This document shows, one piece after another, positions 51,023 through 60,495 of a stretch of 64,000 nucleotides of DNA. The notes beneath the pieces are model-generated. The model searched no databases and was not told where the DNA came from. It saw only the letters and a program-made list of their open reading frames with translations. The stretch is from assembly GCF_014905395.1 (NCBI RefSeq), contig NZ_BNDT01000001.1:186001-250000 (forward strand), written 5' to 3'. A program made the position numbers and the translations under genes. The stretch comes from Lactococcus taiwanensis. GTDB lineage: Bacteria > Bacillota > Bacilli > Lactobacillales > Streptococcaceae. Numbering within the stretch: the first letter of the stretch is position 1; every line of letters begins with the position of its first letter.

Positions 51023-51060
51023 AAAGCGTTGTCAAGTTTTTTTCTTGACAGGGCTTTTTT
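51023..51060 (+). terminator. Terminator after butA, overlapping the next promoter
   Basis: GTTGTCAAG and CTTGACAGGGC pair with a T-rich loop and a T run. The right arm contains the TTGACA used as -35 for the ABC-F transcript. Confidence 0.75.
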
Positions 51061-51349
51061 AGTTGTGCTATACTATTAATATCAAATATCGGAGGAATGG
51101 TCTATTGAAATTTTAAATCATGAAAAGTAAAAAAACGCACTGATGAAGCGGTCAGCACGATTTCTTTGTTAAAAAGGAAAAGGCAAGACACGTCTCCGTC
51201 TCTAGGAAGCCTCTTTTTATCCTAGGACAGTCAGTATTTTTTGCATTCATGATTTGAAAAATGACCGTTCAATAAGCGCATTGTCGTATTTTTTGAGCTC
51301 TTTTTCTTATTGTGAATGTTTCGCAAAAAGAAGAGGAGCTTTTTATTTT
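51045..51349 (+). promoter_or_regulatory. Promoter, leader ORF and attenuator of the ABC-F gene
   Basis: TTGACA (51045-51050), 18-nt spacer, TATACT (51069-51074). In the 300-nt leader GGAGGA (51091-51096) precedes TTG-AAA-TTT-TAA (51105-51116), a possible three-residue leader peptide MKF. At the far end AGCTCTTTTTCTT (51296-51308) pairs with AAGAAGAGGAGCT (51328-51340), followed by TTTTATTTT: an intrinsic terminator just before the gene. Between them are GGC/GCC hairpins near 51182-51230 that could form an alternative fold. This is the layout of ribosome-mediated attenuation seen for ABC-F resistance genes. Confidence 0.65.
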
Positions 51350-51375
51350 ACTAAAAGCTCAAGAAGGAGCAGATA

Positions 51376-52902
51376 ATGTCAAACATTGAATTTAAAGACC
51401 TCACATTTGGATATGGCGCAACACTTATTTTTGATCATGCACAGATTAATATTGATGACAGCTGGAAATTGGGACTGGTCGGTCGTAATGGACGTGGGAA
51501 ATCAACACTTTTGAAACTTTTACAAGGAAAAATCACTACTGACAGCCCTATCAGTACAAATAAAAACTTTGTCTACTTCCCACAATTATCATCTTCTGAT
51601 CATCAGATGAACGAGGAAGTGAACCACGTCACAGCATCCTCTCAACGCTCACTGACCAACGCATCAGCACTGACCTTTTACTTACTTAGTGAGTTGGCAG
51701 ATTTTGAACAGTGGGAGTTGGAACGCGAGTTGACTTTGTTAAAAGTAGACTTAGAAGTCCTTTGGCGCCCTTATGAAACCTTATCTGGAGGAGAACAAAC
51801 AAAATGCCTATTGGCTTTACTTTTTTTAGATGAATCTAATTTTCCACTAATTGATGAACCAACCAATCATCTGGATATGGCAAGTCGTGAGACTGTCGCT
51901 CACTATCTTAAGAAAAAATCTGGCTTCATCGTGGTTTCACATGACCGACATTTTTTGGACGAGGTCTGTGATCATACGCTTGCGATTGAACGTCGACAAA
52001 TTAAGCTTTACCAAGGCAATTTTAGTACTTACGAACATGAAAAAAAATTACGTGATGACCAGGAGTTAAGTCAAGATGGTAAATTGAAAAAAGAAATTAC
52101 ACGCTTAAAACAAACGGCGCGTGAAAAGGAAGAATGGTCAAAAACAAGAGAGAAGACCAAGGACCAAGCCGCTGACAGCGGTTTTGTCTCAGCACGTGCA
52201 GCGCGAATGATGAAAAAGTCCAAACACTTAGAGAAGCGAATGTCTCAAGACCTTACCGAAAAAGAGGCCTTACTTCAAAATATTGAAAAAGTAGAGCCTT
52301 TGGTAATGAACAATCAGGGGACACATCATAAAAGACTTTTACATTTTGAGCATTTTCAATTAGCTTATGAAGGTCAACCTTTGTTTGAACCCGTCACATT
52401 CTCACTCATGGCAGGACAAATTACAGCCCTTCTAGGGGCAAATGGTTCTGGGAAGTCTACTCTTTTGAAATTCATTGAAAATGATTTTACAGAGGAACAG
52501 AAGGGCTATTTCGAAAGTCCTCAAGGACTCAAGATTTCTTATGTCCGTCAAATCTATGAAAATAAAGGAGATTTGAAATCCTTTGCCCTTATGAACCAGC
52601 TAGATATGGAAAGCTTTCTTGCCAACTTAAGAAAGTTAGGGATGGAACGCAGTGTTTTTGAACTCAATATTGAGCAGATGAGTCAGGGACAACAAAAGAA
52701 AGTTGAATTAGCGCGCAGCCTTTCACAAGAAGCTCACTTGTACATTTGGGATGAGCCGCTCAATTATCTTGATGTATTCAATCAAGGACAAATTATTCAG
52801 TTGCTTAAAATTGCTCAGCCAACTTTGCTACTGGTAGAGCATGATCAAAGCTTTATTGAAGCTGTCGCTAATCAGACCGTTGAGCTAACGAGAGTGAAAT
52901 GA
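51376..52902 (+). CDS. lsa(D): ABC-F ribosomal protection protein, Lsa type
   Basis: 508 residues, two ABC domains and no membrane part. Domain 1: Walker A GRNGRGKST, signature LSGGEQTK, Walker B PLIDEPTNHLD. The inter-domain arm is charged (about 215-320, KEEWSKTREKTKDQAADSGF). Domain 2: GANGSGKST, MSQGQQKK, LYIWDEPLNYLD. The motif variants and length match the Lsa group; Lsa(D) is the version known from L. garvieae, giving lincosamide, streptogramin A and pleuromutilin resistance by displacing drug from the ribosome. The gene letter is inferred from host and pattern. The ATG follows AAGAAGGAG. Confidence 0.82.
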   Translation: MSNIEFKDLTFGYGATLIFDHAQINIDDSWKLGLVGRNGRGKSTLLKLLQGKITTDSPISTNKNFVYFPQLSSSDHQMNEEVNHVTASSQRSLTNASALTFYLLSELADFEQWELERELTLLKVDLEVLWRPYETLSGGEQTKCLLALLFLDESNFPLIDEPTNHLDMASRETVAHYLKKKSGFIVVSHDRHFLDEVCDHTLAIERRQIKLYQGNFSTYEHEKKLRDDQELSQDGKLKKEITRLKQTAREKEEWSKTREKTKDQAADSGFVSARAARMMKKSKHLEKRMSQDLTEKEALLQNIEKVEPLVMNNQGTHHKRLLHFEHFQLAYEGQPLFEPVTFSLMAGQITALLGANGSGKSTLLKFIENDFTEEQKGYFESPQGLKISYVRQIYENKGDLKSFALMNQLDMESFLANLRKLGMERSVFELNIEQMSQGQQKKVELARSLSQEAHLYIWDEPLNYLDVFNQGQIIQLLKIAQPTLLLVEHDQSFIEAVANQTVELTRVK

Positions 52903-52967
52903 AGAGGAAAAAAGAGCTGCGTGTTTTCACGGAGCTTTTTTAGAAAAGTATTTGATATAATAGACGG

Positions 52968-53870
52968 ATGAATGTTAAAAAACAAATTTTTAAAGGAACA
53001 CTCTATGCAGTTGTTGCGGGCTGCATGTGGGGGATATCAGGTATTTTTGGGCAACTTTTCTTTCGAGATTATCAAGGTAGCCCTTTATGGATTACTTCCA
53101 CACGTTTAACAGTGGCAGGTATCATTCTGCTTACCCTCTCTTTTATCCGTGACCGAGAACATTTTTTTGGTGTTTGGACTTCTAAGAAAAATATGCCTAC
53201 CCTCTTTTTATATGTCTTTGGAGGTGTTTTTTCTGTGCAGTATTTTTATTATTTAGCCATTCAACTATCAAATAGCGCCACAGCTACGATTTTACAATAT
53301 ACAGCCCCAGTCTTTATTATGCTTTATTTATTGATCTTTCGACGCCAAGCTCCTAAGCCTAAGTCCGTAGTATTTGTCTTTTTAGCAATGCTAGGTGTTT
53401 TTTTGTTGATTACAAATGGTGATTTGAGCCATCTCTCTATTAGTCCGCTCGCTCTGATATCCGGCTTACTTGCTGGAGTAGCAGTAGTGATTTACTCCAT
53501 CGTTCCTAAACCACTTCTTGATAAATATGGCGCTTTGAACATGACAGGCTGGGGAATGATGCTCGCGGGTATCGGCTGCAATATTTTCTATCCTATTTGG
53601 CGGGTTGACTTTAAAATAGAGCCTTTATCTATTTTTTATGTCTTAACGATTGCCATTGTAGGAACAGCATTAGCTTTCTTGCTTCTTTTGAGAGCATTCC
53701 AACTCATTTCACCGCTAGTAGTCTCTGTAGCAACGGCGACAGAACCCTTAACTTCAGTATTTTTGAGTATTCCTCTTTTTGGCTTAAAATTAACACCTGT
53801 TGAACTACTTGCTATCATAATGGTCATCGTCTCTGTCATTTTACTTTCGAAATCAGAACAACAAGTCTAA
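52968..53870 (+). CDS. EamA/DMT superfamily transporter
   Basis: 300 residues with ten hydrophobic segments forming two EamA repeats. Marks: GTLYAVVAGCMWGISGIFGQLFF in helix 1, SNSATATILQYTAPVFIMLYLLI at the end of the first repeat, and the second repeat TALAFLLLLRAFQLISPLVVSVATATEPLTSVFLSI. It is likely a metabolite or amino acid exporter. It begins exactly 6 nt after an extended -10 (TGA-TATAAT, 52956-52961) and lacks a ribosome binding site, so a leaderless mRNA is expected. Confidence 0.88.
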   Translation: MNVKKQIFKGTLYAVVAGCMWGISGIFGQLFFRDYQGSPLWITSTRLTVAGIILLTLSFIRDREHFFGVWTSKKNMPTLFLYVFGGVFSVQYFYYLAIQLSNSATATILQYTAPVFIMLYLLIFRRQAPKPKSVVFVFLAMLGVFLLITNGDLSHLSISPLALISGLLAGVAVVIYSIVPKPLLDKYGALNMTGWGMMLAGIGCNIFYPIWRVDFKIEPLSIFYVLTIAIVGTALAFLLLLRAFQLISPLVVSVATATEPLTSVFLSIPLFGLKLTPVELLAIIMVIVSVILLSKSEQQV

Positions 53871-53953
53871 GAAACCGGATGGTTTCTTTTTATAATGTGG
53901 AATAGCGCACTTTTTTGTTATAATAAGCTCAAGAAAGTAGAGCAAAGGCTGAT

Positions 53954-55030
53954 ATGGAAGAAATTTATTTACCGTTAAAATTAAAAACGAATGTATGGAC
54001 GATTTTATGGATCAGTGTTTTGTTTGAGCTTTGTTGCGGTTACTTATTTTACAGGTTTTGGTTATCAATTCCATATAGTCAGCCGTTTTTTTTGATGTTT
54101 CTCCTGGTACTCCTTTTTTTGTATCTGCTTACGTTTTCAGTACGACATCTTCGCAAAACACTGTTAGTGATTGATGAAAGAGGTATCACTTTTCGACTCC
54201 TACCTCATGAAAAAAGTGTTGAATGGCGGGAGATTCGTGGAATTTATCTTCGAAATCAGCAACTTTACATTTGCAAGGGCCAGCCGAGTGGACCGTTTCA
54301 AATGGAAAAAAACAGGGGGAAAATGTTTGACTTCTATCATCCGGGTCATGATTTAGAGGTCGCCTTTTCCATCAGTGCTTCAGCAGTAAAAATTTCTTTA
54401 GCAGAATTGTCAATGATTTGTGAAGAGGTTTGGGAAGAAAAAAGCGGACAACCCAAGGAGTCGTTGTGGCGAAATGATCCCTCTCCCAAACAACCAAATT
54501 TAAAAAGGAGATTAGCCACATGGCAAATTGCTCTTCTTTGGTTTTTGACTTTCGTTGGTGCACTAACCTTTACTTTTGGTAAAGATATTCTGAAGAGTCA
54601 CTTTAGTATCGCTTCGGATAAGATTTATTATGTCGTTAACGAAACGACCCATAATATTGAATTCGGATTTGAAACACAAGAATTTAGGAGTGAGGAGGAT
54701 CGTGCTTACCTTGTTCAAGATGCTTCTTTCAACCAACAGGTAAAACCATCGATGAGCAAGTACCAATTTGACGAAATAGAGCGCTTTTCTTACGAGCATC
54801 TTCTTACAAAAGAACAAAATTATGTGATTTCCAAATTAGAACGTCCAACTTGGTGGAAAATCACTTTTGATTTTAAAGACTTTGCTAATAAGAAAAAAGA
54901 TCTTCAAGCTATTACCTTATATAAGATTCGCAAACCCTTATTCAAAGATTATTTTGAAGCACAAATGCTTCTAAGACAACCAAAAGGAAACAGCGCTGCA
55001 ATTCCAGTAAAAATCTATCAGGCCCACTAA
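53954..55030 (+). CDS. Hypothetical membrane protein with PH-like segment
   Basis: 358 residues. Two adjacent N-terminal helices (about 13-33 and 42-60), then a region LLVIDERGITFRLLPHEKSVEWREIRGIYLRNQQLYI that resembles the bacterial PH-like domain (b-strand, EWREI, short strand). Another helix follows near 190-210 (IALLWFLTFVGALTFTFG), then an extracytoplasmic C-terminal domain without a recognised family. A TATAAT at about 53919 and AAAGG near 53945 precede the ATG. Function unknown. Confidence 0.65.
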   Translation: MEEIYLPLKLKTNVWTILWISVLFELCCGYLFYRFWLSIPYSQPFFLMFLLVLLFLYLLTFSVRHLRKTLLVIDERGITFRLLPHEKSVEWREIRGIYLRNQQLYICKGQPSGPFQMEKNRGKMFDFYHPGHDLEVAFSISASAVKISLAELSMICEEVWEEKSGQPKESLWRNDPSPKQPNLKRRLATWQIALLWFLTFVGALTFTFGKDILKSHFSIASDKIYYVVNETTHNIEFGFETQEFRSEEDRAYLVQDASFNQQVKPSMSKYQFDEIERFSYEHLLTKEQNYVISKLERPTWWKITFDFKDFANKKKDLQAITLYKIRKPLFKDYFEAQMLLRQPKGNSAAIPVKIYQAH

Positions 55031-55083
55031 TTTTAAATGGTTTTAAAATAAAGCTTATAAGGTGAGTATGTTATAATATGAAC

Positions 55084-55692
55084 ATGGACTACGAAAACTA
55101 TATCTGGGATTTAGGCGGTACTTTATTAGACAATTACGAAAGTTCTAGTCATGCTTTTGCAGCAACATTATGGGCAATGGCAGAACGGGTGGTCTTACAT
55201 TCAGAAGCTTATGACGTTTTGAAAATTTCTACTGCCTATGCCGTGGAAAAATTTGCAAAAGATCTCCCAGGTTTTTTAGAGGAATACAAGAAACTTGAAG
55301 CAGAAGTTTTAGAAAAACCAATTCTTTTTGATGGAGCAAAAGAAGTACTGACAGAGCTGTCAGCAAGGCACGCTCGTAATTTTATGATTTCACATCGTAA
55401 TAATCAAGTTCTTACAATTTTAAACTCAGCACAGATTGATTCTTACTTTACAGAAGTTGTGACATCAGATAATGGTTTTAAAAGGAAGCCTGCTCCTGAT
55501 TCAATTAACTATTTATTAGACAAATATCATCTTGATCCAGCTAAAACAGTGATGATTGGAGATCGTCCCTTAGACATTGAAGCCGGAAAAGCAGCAGGTG
55601 TAGCCACCATATATTTTGATAGTGCAGTCTCTACGACAGAAGCACCTACTGCCGATCATCTTATCCATCATTTAACAGAAATTTTAGAATAA
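55084..55692 (+). CDS. HAD hydrolase (phosphoglycolate phosphatase-like), upstream of gyrB
   Basis: 202 residues from ATG 55084. Motif I YIWDLGGTLLDNYESS (the nucleophile Asp is kept, the second Asp is Gly), motif II ISHRNN, motif III Lys in GFKRKPAPDS, motif IV MIGDRPLDIEAG. The same HAD type stands before gyrB in streptococci. TG-T-TATAAT (hexamer 55072-55077) lies exactly 6 nt before this ATG; the in-frame ATG at 55078 directly touches the hexamer. There is no ribosome binding site. The Asp to Gly change in motif I (DxD to DxG) makes catalysis uncertain. Confidence 0.85.
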   Translation: MDYENYIWDLGGTLLDNYESSSHAFAATLWAMAERVVLHSEAYDVLKISTAYAVEKFAKDLPGFLEEYKKLEAEVLEKPILFDGAKEVLTELSARHARNFMISHRNNQVLTILNSAQIDSYFTEVVTSDNGFKRKPAPDSINYLLDKYHLDPAKTVMIGDRPLDIEAGKAAGVATIYFDSAVSTTEAPTADHLIHHLTEILE

Positions 55693-55848
55693 AGAAGTTG
55701 AAAAGTAAATTTTAAAAATTTGCTTTTTTATTTAACAATATTCTCTCCAAAAAGGTGATTATTTAATAAAAGTTTACCTCACGAAGTCGCTAAAATCGGC
55801 TATTTATGGTATAATAGGAGTAAGTTTTCATAGAAATGAGATTTGATT

Positions 55849-57804
55849 TTGAACGAAGAAAATAAAGATTTAGAAATGCTTGCTGATGAGTATGATGCCA
55901 GTCAGATTCAAGTACTTGAAGGGCTTGAGGCAGTTCGGATGCGTCCAGGGATGTATATCGGGTCCACTTCAAAAGAAGGGCTCCATCACTTGGTATGGGA
56001 AATTGTAGATAATTCAATTGATGAAGCTTTGGCAGGATTTGCCAGTCATATTGAGGTATTCATAGAAGCCGATAATTCTATTACGGTTGTCGATGATGGT
56101 CGGGGAATTCCTGTTGATATTCAAGAAAAAACGGGACGTCCAGCTGTTGAAACAGTTTTTACAGTGCTCCATGCGGGTGGTAAATTTGGCGGAGGCGGCT
56201 ACAAGGTATCTGGCGGTTTGCACGGTGTGGGTTCTTCCGTAGTTAATGCACTCTCCACAACCTTAGACGTCACGGTACATAAGGACGGTGAAAAGTATTA
56301 CCAAGAATATCATCGGGGGCTTGTTGTTGACGATCTGAAAGTTATTGGAGAAACCGACCGGCGTGGAACTACAGTTCACTTTGTACCAGATCCCGAGATT
56401 TTCACTGAAACAGTGGAGTTTGACTTTGATAAATTGGCAACACGTGTCAGAGAATTAGCTTTCTTGAATCGTGGTCTGCGTATCTCATTGACTGACAAGC
56501 GTGCAGGAAATGAGAAGAATGAAGTTCATTTCCATTACGAAGGTGGAATTCAGTCTTATGTTGAATATTTAAATGAAAATAAGACAGTCATTTTTGAACC
56601 AGCAATTTTTACTGAAGGGGAAATGGATGGCATTGCAGTTGAAGTGGCAATGCAATATACTGACACCTACCATTCAGTTGTGATGTCCTTTGCTAATAAC
56701 ATTAATACGCATGAAGGTGGGACTCATGAACAAGGCTTTAGAACGGCTCTCACACGTGTCATTAATAATTACGCAAAACAAAATAAAATTCTTAAAGAAA
56801 ATGAAGATAATCTCACGGGAGATGATGTTCGAGAAGGGTTGACTGCTGTTATTTCGGTTAAACATCCTAACCCTCAATTTGAAGGACAGACGAAAACGAA
56901 GCTAGGTAATTCTGAAGTAACAGGGATTGTGAATAAACTTTTTGCTGAAGCTTTGAGTACCTTTATGCTCGAAAACCCAAACGTTGCTCGTAAGATCGTC
57001 GAAAAAGGGATTTTAGCAAGCAAGGCTCGTATCGCAGCAAAACGTGCGCGTGAAGTGACACGTAAAAAATCAGGGCTTGAAATTTCCAACCTTCCCGGTA
57101 AATTAGCTGACTGTTCATCCAATAATCCAGAACAAACTGAATTATTCATCGTCGAAGGTGATTCGGCTGGTGGATCAGCTAAATCAGGACGTAATCGTGA
57201 GTTCCAAGCAATTTTACCTATTCGGGGTAAGATTTTGAATGTGGAAAAAGCCACGATGGATAAAATTTTAGCCAATGAAGAAATTCGTTCGCTATTCACT
57301 GCAATGGGAACAGGTTTTGGAGCGGATTACGATTTGTCCAAGGCACGTTATCACAAACTTGTTATCATGACCGATGCCGATGTCGACGGCGCACACATCC
57401 GGACACTTTTATTAACACTTTTCTACCGTTACATGCGCCCAGTTGTTGAAGCAGGATATGTTTACATTGCTCAACCTCCAATTTACGGTATCAAAGTTGG
57501 TTCAGAAACAAAAGAATACATCCAACCAGGTGAAAATCAAGAAAAAGATTTACAAGAAGCTTTAGCACGTTGGGCACAAGGAAGAACAAAACCTACTGTA
57601 CAACGTTATAAAGGTTTAGGGGAAATGGATGACCATCAACTTTGGGATACAACCATGGACCCAGAACATCGGCTGATGGCACGCGTTTCTGTTGAAGATG
57701 CAGCAGAAGCTGATAAAATATTTGATATGCTCATGGGTGACCGTGTTGAACCCCGTCGTGAATTTATCGAAACCAATGCCCAATATTCAACAATTGATGC
57801 TTAA
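55849..57804 (+). CDS. gyrB: DNA gyrase subunit B
   Basis: About 650 residues; type II topoisomerase ATPase subunit. The start is uncertain between TTG 55843 and TTG 55849; only a weak GAAATGAG precedes them. GHKL ATP pocket: [47 protein letters not shown]. Transducer [53 protein letters not shown] and [21 protein letters not shown]. The C-terminal YKGLGEMD...MDPEHR is complete. A TATAATAGGAG element lies about 30 nt upstream. Confidence 0.97.
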   Translation: MNEENKDLEMLADEYDASQIQVLEGLEAVRMRPGMYIGSTSKEGLHHLVWEIVDNSIDEALAGFASHIEVFIEADNSITVVDDGRGIPVDIQEKTGRPAVETVFTVLHAGGKFGGGGYKVSGGLHGVGSSVVNALSTTLDVTVHKDGEKYYQEYHRGLVVDDLKVIGETDRRGTTVHFVPDPEIFTETVEFDFDKLATRVRELAFLNRGLRISLTDKRAGNEKNEVHFHYEGGIQSYVEYLNENKTVIFEPAIFTEGEMDGIAVEVAMQYTDTYHSVVMSFANNINTHEGGTHEQGFRTALTRVINNYAKQNKILKENEDNLTGDDVREGLTAVISVKHPNPQFEGQTKTKLGNSEVTGIVNKLFAEALSTFMLENPNVARKIVEKGILASKARIAAKRAREVTRKKSGLEISNLPGKLADCSSNNPEQTELFIVEGDSAGGSAKSGRNREFQAILPIRGKILNVEKATMDKILANEEIRSLFTAMGTGFGADYDLSKARYHKLVIMTDADVDGAHIRTLLLTLFYRYMRPVVEAGYVYIAQPPIYGIKVGSETKEYIQPGENQEKDLQEALARWAQGRTKPTVQRYKGLGEMDDHQLWDTTMDPEHRLMARVSVEDAAEADKIFDMLMGDRVEPRREFIETNAQYSTIDA

Positions 57805-57810
57805 AGATTT

Positions 57811-57838
57811 AAAAACCCGTGTATATCAAGGGTTTTTC
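57811..57838 (+). terminator. Terminator after gyrB
   Basis: AAAACCC-N11-GGGTTTT followed by TC-rich T run. Confidence 0.75.
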
Positions 57839-57952
57839 TTTGGTTTCTTTTTTAAATTTTATTAAAGGGGATGAAAAAAGAAAATTTTACAATAAAAGCT
57901 TTAGGCTTTTCAAAAATTTATGCTCTACATAAATATGTTATAATTAAAAGAT

Positions 57953-58792
57953 ATGAAACTAATAAAAACATTTCTGACCCTCTTTCTGATTGCACTTCTT
58001 GCTTCAGTAGGATGTTTGTATTATGCTTTTAAAGTTGAGCCTTATCGTCTCACTTTAAATGAACATCAGGTACAGAGTGTGGCCTCAGAAGAAAAACTAA
58101 AATTAGTTCAAATCTCTGACTTGCATATAAAAAAAGATTACACTGCAAAACACTTAGAAAAAGTCGTTCAAAAAGTAAATGAGCAATCTCCAGACTTCAT
58201 CGTTTTTACTGGTGATCTTTACGATAATTATTCAAACTATCAAGATAATGAACAAGTGGCCTCAAAACTTGCTCATCTAAGAGCAAGATACGGAAAAATA
58301 GCTATCTGGGGGAACCGTGATTACGGAGGAGGAGCCTCGCGTATCTATGAAAATATGATGCAACAAGCTGGGTTCTCGCTTTTAAGAAATGAAAATTTAG
58401 TAGTAGGAACCTCTCAAGGAAGATCCATTTTATTTACCGGCCTCGATGATGCTTTATTAGGAAACCCTGTATTACCTCCGACAGTTGAGGAAATGAATGG
58501 TACAGCCTACGATATTTTATTGACACATGAACCAGATGAGGTGATCCAATATCAAGGAAAAGGGTATGAACTTATTCTCTCGGGACATAGTCATGGCGGA
58601 CAAGTAAATATACCATTTTTTCCACAAGTTCAAAAAAAAGCAGCAGCCGTGATGGGTCATGCTAATCGTTATACTGGAGGGCTATACACCTTAGATACAG
58701 GGGAAAAATTATATGTAAATACGGGTATAGGAACAACTCATCTCTCAGCGCGTTTTGGGGTTTTACCAGAAATTGCGGTATTTTATATTTAA
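57953..58792 (+). CDS. Membrane-anchored calcineurin-like metallophosphoesterase (YkuE/YaeI type)
   Basis: 279 residues. N-terminal signal anchor (LIKTFLTLFLIALLASVGCLYYAF), then the phosphoesterase core: ISDLHIKKDY (D-x-H), FTGDLYDNYSN (G-D-x), GNRDYGGGASR (in place of GNHD/E), LLTHEPDE and SGHSHGGQVNIP (G-H-x-H). Relatives act on lipid-linked substrates at the membrane. TGT-TATAAT stands 8 nt before the ATG and no ribosome binding site is visible. The Asn-Arg-Asp variant of the GNHD motif is unusual, as the metal-binding or catalytic His is Arg. Confidence 0.85.
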   Translation: MKLIKTFLTLFLIALLASVGCLYYAFKVEPYRLTLNEHQVQSVASEEKLKLVQISDLHIKKDYTAKHLEKVVQKVNEQSPDFIVFTGDLYDNYSNYQDNEQVASKLAHLRARYGKIAIWGNRDYGGGASRIYENMMQQAGFSLLRNENLVVGTSQGRSILFTGLDDALLGNPVLPPTVEEMNGTAYDILLTHEPDEVIQYQGKGYELILSGHSHGGQVNIPFFPQVQKKAAAVMGHANRYTGGLYTLDTGEKLYVNTGIGTTHLSARFGVLPEIAVFYI

Positions 58793-58796
58793 ACTC

Positions 58797-58820
58797 GCCT
58801 CCGTTTAGGAGGCCTTTTTT
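58797..58820 (+). terminator. Terminator after the metallophosphoesterase gene
   Basis: GCCTCC-gttta-GGAGGC followed by a T run. Confidence 0.85.
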
Positions 58821-59001
58821 ATTAATCTAGAAAAAACTCATTAAGTTACAAGTGGAGTCTCAAAATAGATATTTCTCAACAATAGCAAGGAGTAGATGAC
58901 AAAAATAGTCCATATTTTATATTGGAGAGTGTCAAAGAAAGGTATTTTGAATGTTCATTTTTCTAAAATGTGCTAGACTATTTAATATTAGGATATGATA
59001 A

Positions 59002-59196
59002 ATGAAAATATATAAAATATGGCTAACAGTCATTTTAGTAGGTACAATTATTTTTTGGGTCGGGGTTATTAAACCTAGCCATTACCATTGTCTTCTTTTT
59101 TTAGGAAGTGTAGGAATTGCTGGCGGGCTGGTCTGTCTGCTTACGGACTTGATCACAGGACATGTCGTTAGAAAAAAACATCAGTTGAATAAATAA
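59002..59196 (+). CDS. Small two-helix membrane protein
   Basis: 64 residues from ATG 59002 behind TTAGGATATGATAA. Two hydrophobic segments (about 6-24 and 30-52) and a basic tail RKKHQLNK. No family recognised. A weak terminator follows (CCCG/CGGG-like with T run near 59197-59225). Confidence 0.5.
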   Translation: MKIYKIWLTVILVGTIIFWVGVIKPSHYHCLLFLGSVGIAGGLVCLLTDLITGHVVRKKHQLNK

Positions 59197-59263
59197 TTCC
59201 CGTGGAAAATGGGTTTTTCTTTTTTAAAAGTAATAGAATGAAAAAATTGGAGGAAGCAGACAG

Positions 59264-59794
59264 TTGAGAGAAATTATCATTGTGTTTTTAGGAGCATTTT
59301 TAGGAACTTTGTTAGCAGGAGTGTTACTCCAAAAAAAAGGACAAGATGTAACAGTTACTCAAGCAAAATTTCAAAGGCTACAAAAGGTAAGAGAGCAGCT
59401 TATTGAAGTGATAATGGCCTATCGAGTAGTAAAGGATACAGCAGACTCTAAAATGAAGCAAGAGAAAGAACTTTTACAGCAACTCGAGTTACTTTCTGTT
59501 TACTTTCCGCAAGTAGAGGAGCAAACTGACCAACTAGATAAGTCAATGTTGGAACGTGTTTATAAACTTTCTAATCGTTTTTTCAGTAATTATTATGAAA
59601 TCCAGATAAAAAGAAAACCAAACTTATCTCAGAAAGAGGGGCTCTCAAAGGAAATTAGTGAAATGCTTACTAAGTTTTTAGAAGACCCAAAAGACTGGGA
59701 TATGGTTCCTATTTTGAAAGAAAAAGTAAATGCTTATTTAGAAGAAGAATGGATTCTAATTACAAAGGGTAAAAAAGTTCATAAAGATTTATGA
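59264..59794 (+). CDS. Membrane-anchored coiled-coil protein
   Basis: 176 residues from TTG 59264 behind TTGGAGGAAG. One N-terminal helix (EIIIVFLGAFLGTLLAGVLL) followed by a long charged alpha-helical stretch (KFQRLQKVREQLIEVIMAYRVVKDT..., KQEKELLQQLELLSVYFPQVEEQTDQ) predicted as coiled coil facing the cytoplasm (KKKG after the helix). No family is recognised. The promoter is not evident. Confidence 0.6.
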   Translation: MREIIIVFLGAFLGTLLAGVLLQKKGQDVTVTQAKFQRLQKVREQLIEVIMAYRVVKDTADSKMKQEKELLQQLELLSVYFPQVEEQTDQLDKSMLERVYKLSNRFFSNYYEIQIKRKPNLSQKEGLSKEISEMLTKFLEDPKDWDMVPILKEKVNAYLEEEWILITKGKKVHKDL

Positions 59795-59898
59795 TCTTTT
59801 TTTGTGCTCTGAAAGTACTTAAATTAAGTAATATGAGTAGGGGTGAGCTTTCATTTCTAGGCGTCTAAAGAAATAAAAATTTTATTGAAAAAGATGCT

Positions 59899-59926
59899 TG
59901 TATTTTAAAAAGAAGCATTATATAAT
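59899..59926 (+). promoter_or_regulatory. Promoter of the Spx-like gene
   Basis: TTGTAT (59899-59904), 16-nt spacer, TATAAT (59921-59926). The start codon is only 10 nt further on, so the leader is a few bases and holds no ribosome binding site. Confidence 0.6.
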
Positions 59927-59936
59927 TAATAACCAT

Positions 59937-60338
59937 ATGAAAGTAAAGGCTTACTATGCTTCACCTGAGAAGTGCTCTTCCGTAAAAAAAGCACAGGAAT
60001 GGTTAGAAGATCATAAAATCGAATATGAACTGATTCCTTATGGTAAATTGTCTCGTCAGCAGTTGTTAGAAATTTTAAGTTTTACTGAAGGAGGCTTTGC
60101 TGATGTGCTTCGCCGAGGGATGAACTATCAAAAGTTGAGTCGTTTAGCGGGAAAGAAAGTTGAAGAAATGGGAACTTTAGAGCTTGCTGATTTTTTGCTT
60201 TCCAATTCTCGGTACCTTAATCAACTGCTTCTTGTTGGTAATAATAGAATTCAAGTTGGTTACAATGAAGAAGAAATGAGAAAATTTATTCCTAAAAACA
60301 AACGAGTGATTGCAAAAAAAATTTTTAAAAAAATCTAA
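59937..60338 (+). CDS. Spx/ArsC family regulator-like protein
   Basis: 133 residues from ATG 59937. The thioredoxin-like ArsC/Spx fold is seen in AYYASPEKCSSVKKAQEWLEDHKIEYELIPYGK; the redox motif is a single Cys (KCSS) rather than CxxC, as in several lactococcal Spx paralogues (TrmA-like group). The middle FTEGGFADVLRRGMNYQKL and the end QVGYNEEEMRKFIPKNKR keep the Spx G-Y-N/E-D-E-I pattern. Spx proteins bind the RNA polymerase alpha subunit under disulfide or envelope stress. Confidence 0.83.
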   Translation: MKVKAYYASPEKCSSVKKAQEWLEDHKIEYELIPYGKLSRQQLLEILSFTEGGFADVLRRGMNYQKLSRLAGKKVEEMGTLELADFLLSNSRYLNQLLLVGNNRIQVGYNEEEMRKFIPKNKRVIAKKIFKKI

Positions 60339-60495
60339 GCTAAACTAAAGTAAAGCTTGCCTCTCTTTTTGTCATCGTTTCACCTATGCCTTTTTGAGCA
60401 TTAATTTCCTTTCTGGTGGAGCTTTTATGATATGATAGAGCTAGATGCCCATTTTCTTCTTGTTTAGAAAAGGGTAAAGAAGCGAGGTAGAATCA

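Noticed and set aside
51091-51103. ATG-GTC-TAT-TGA as the leader ORF of the ABC-F gene
   Set aside because: The ATG touches the GGAGGA with no spacing; the TTG at 51105 with an 8-nt gap is the better start.
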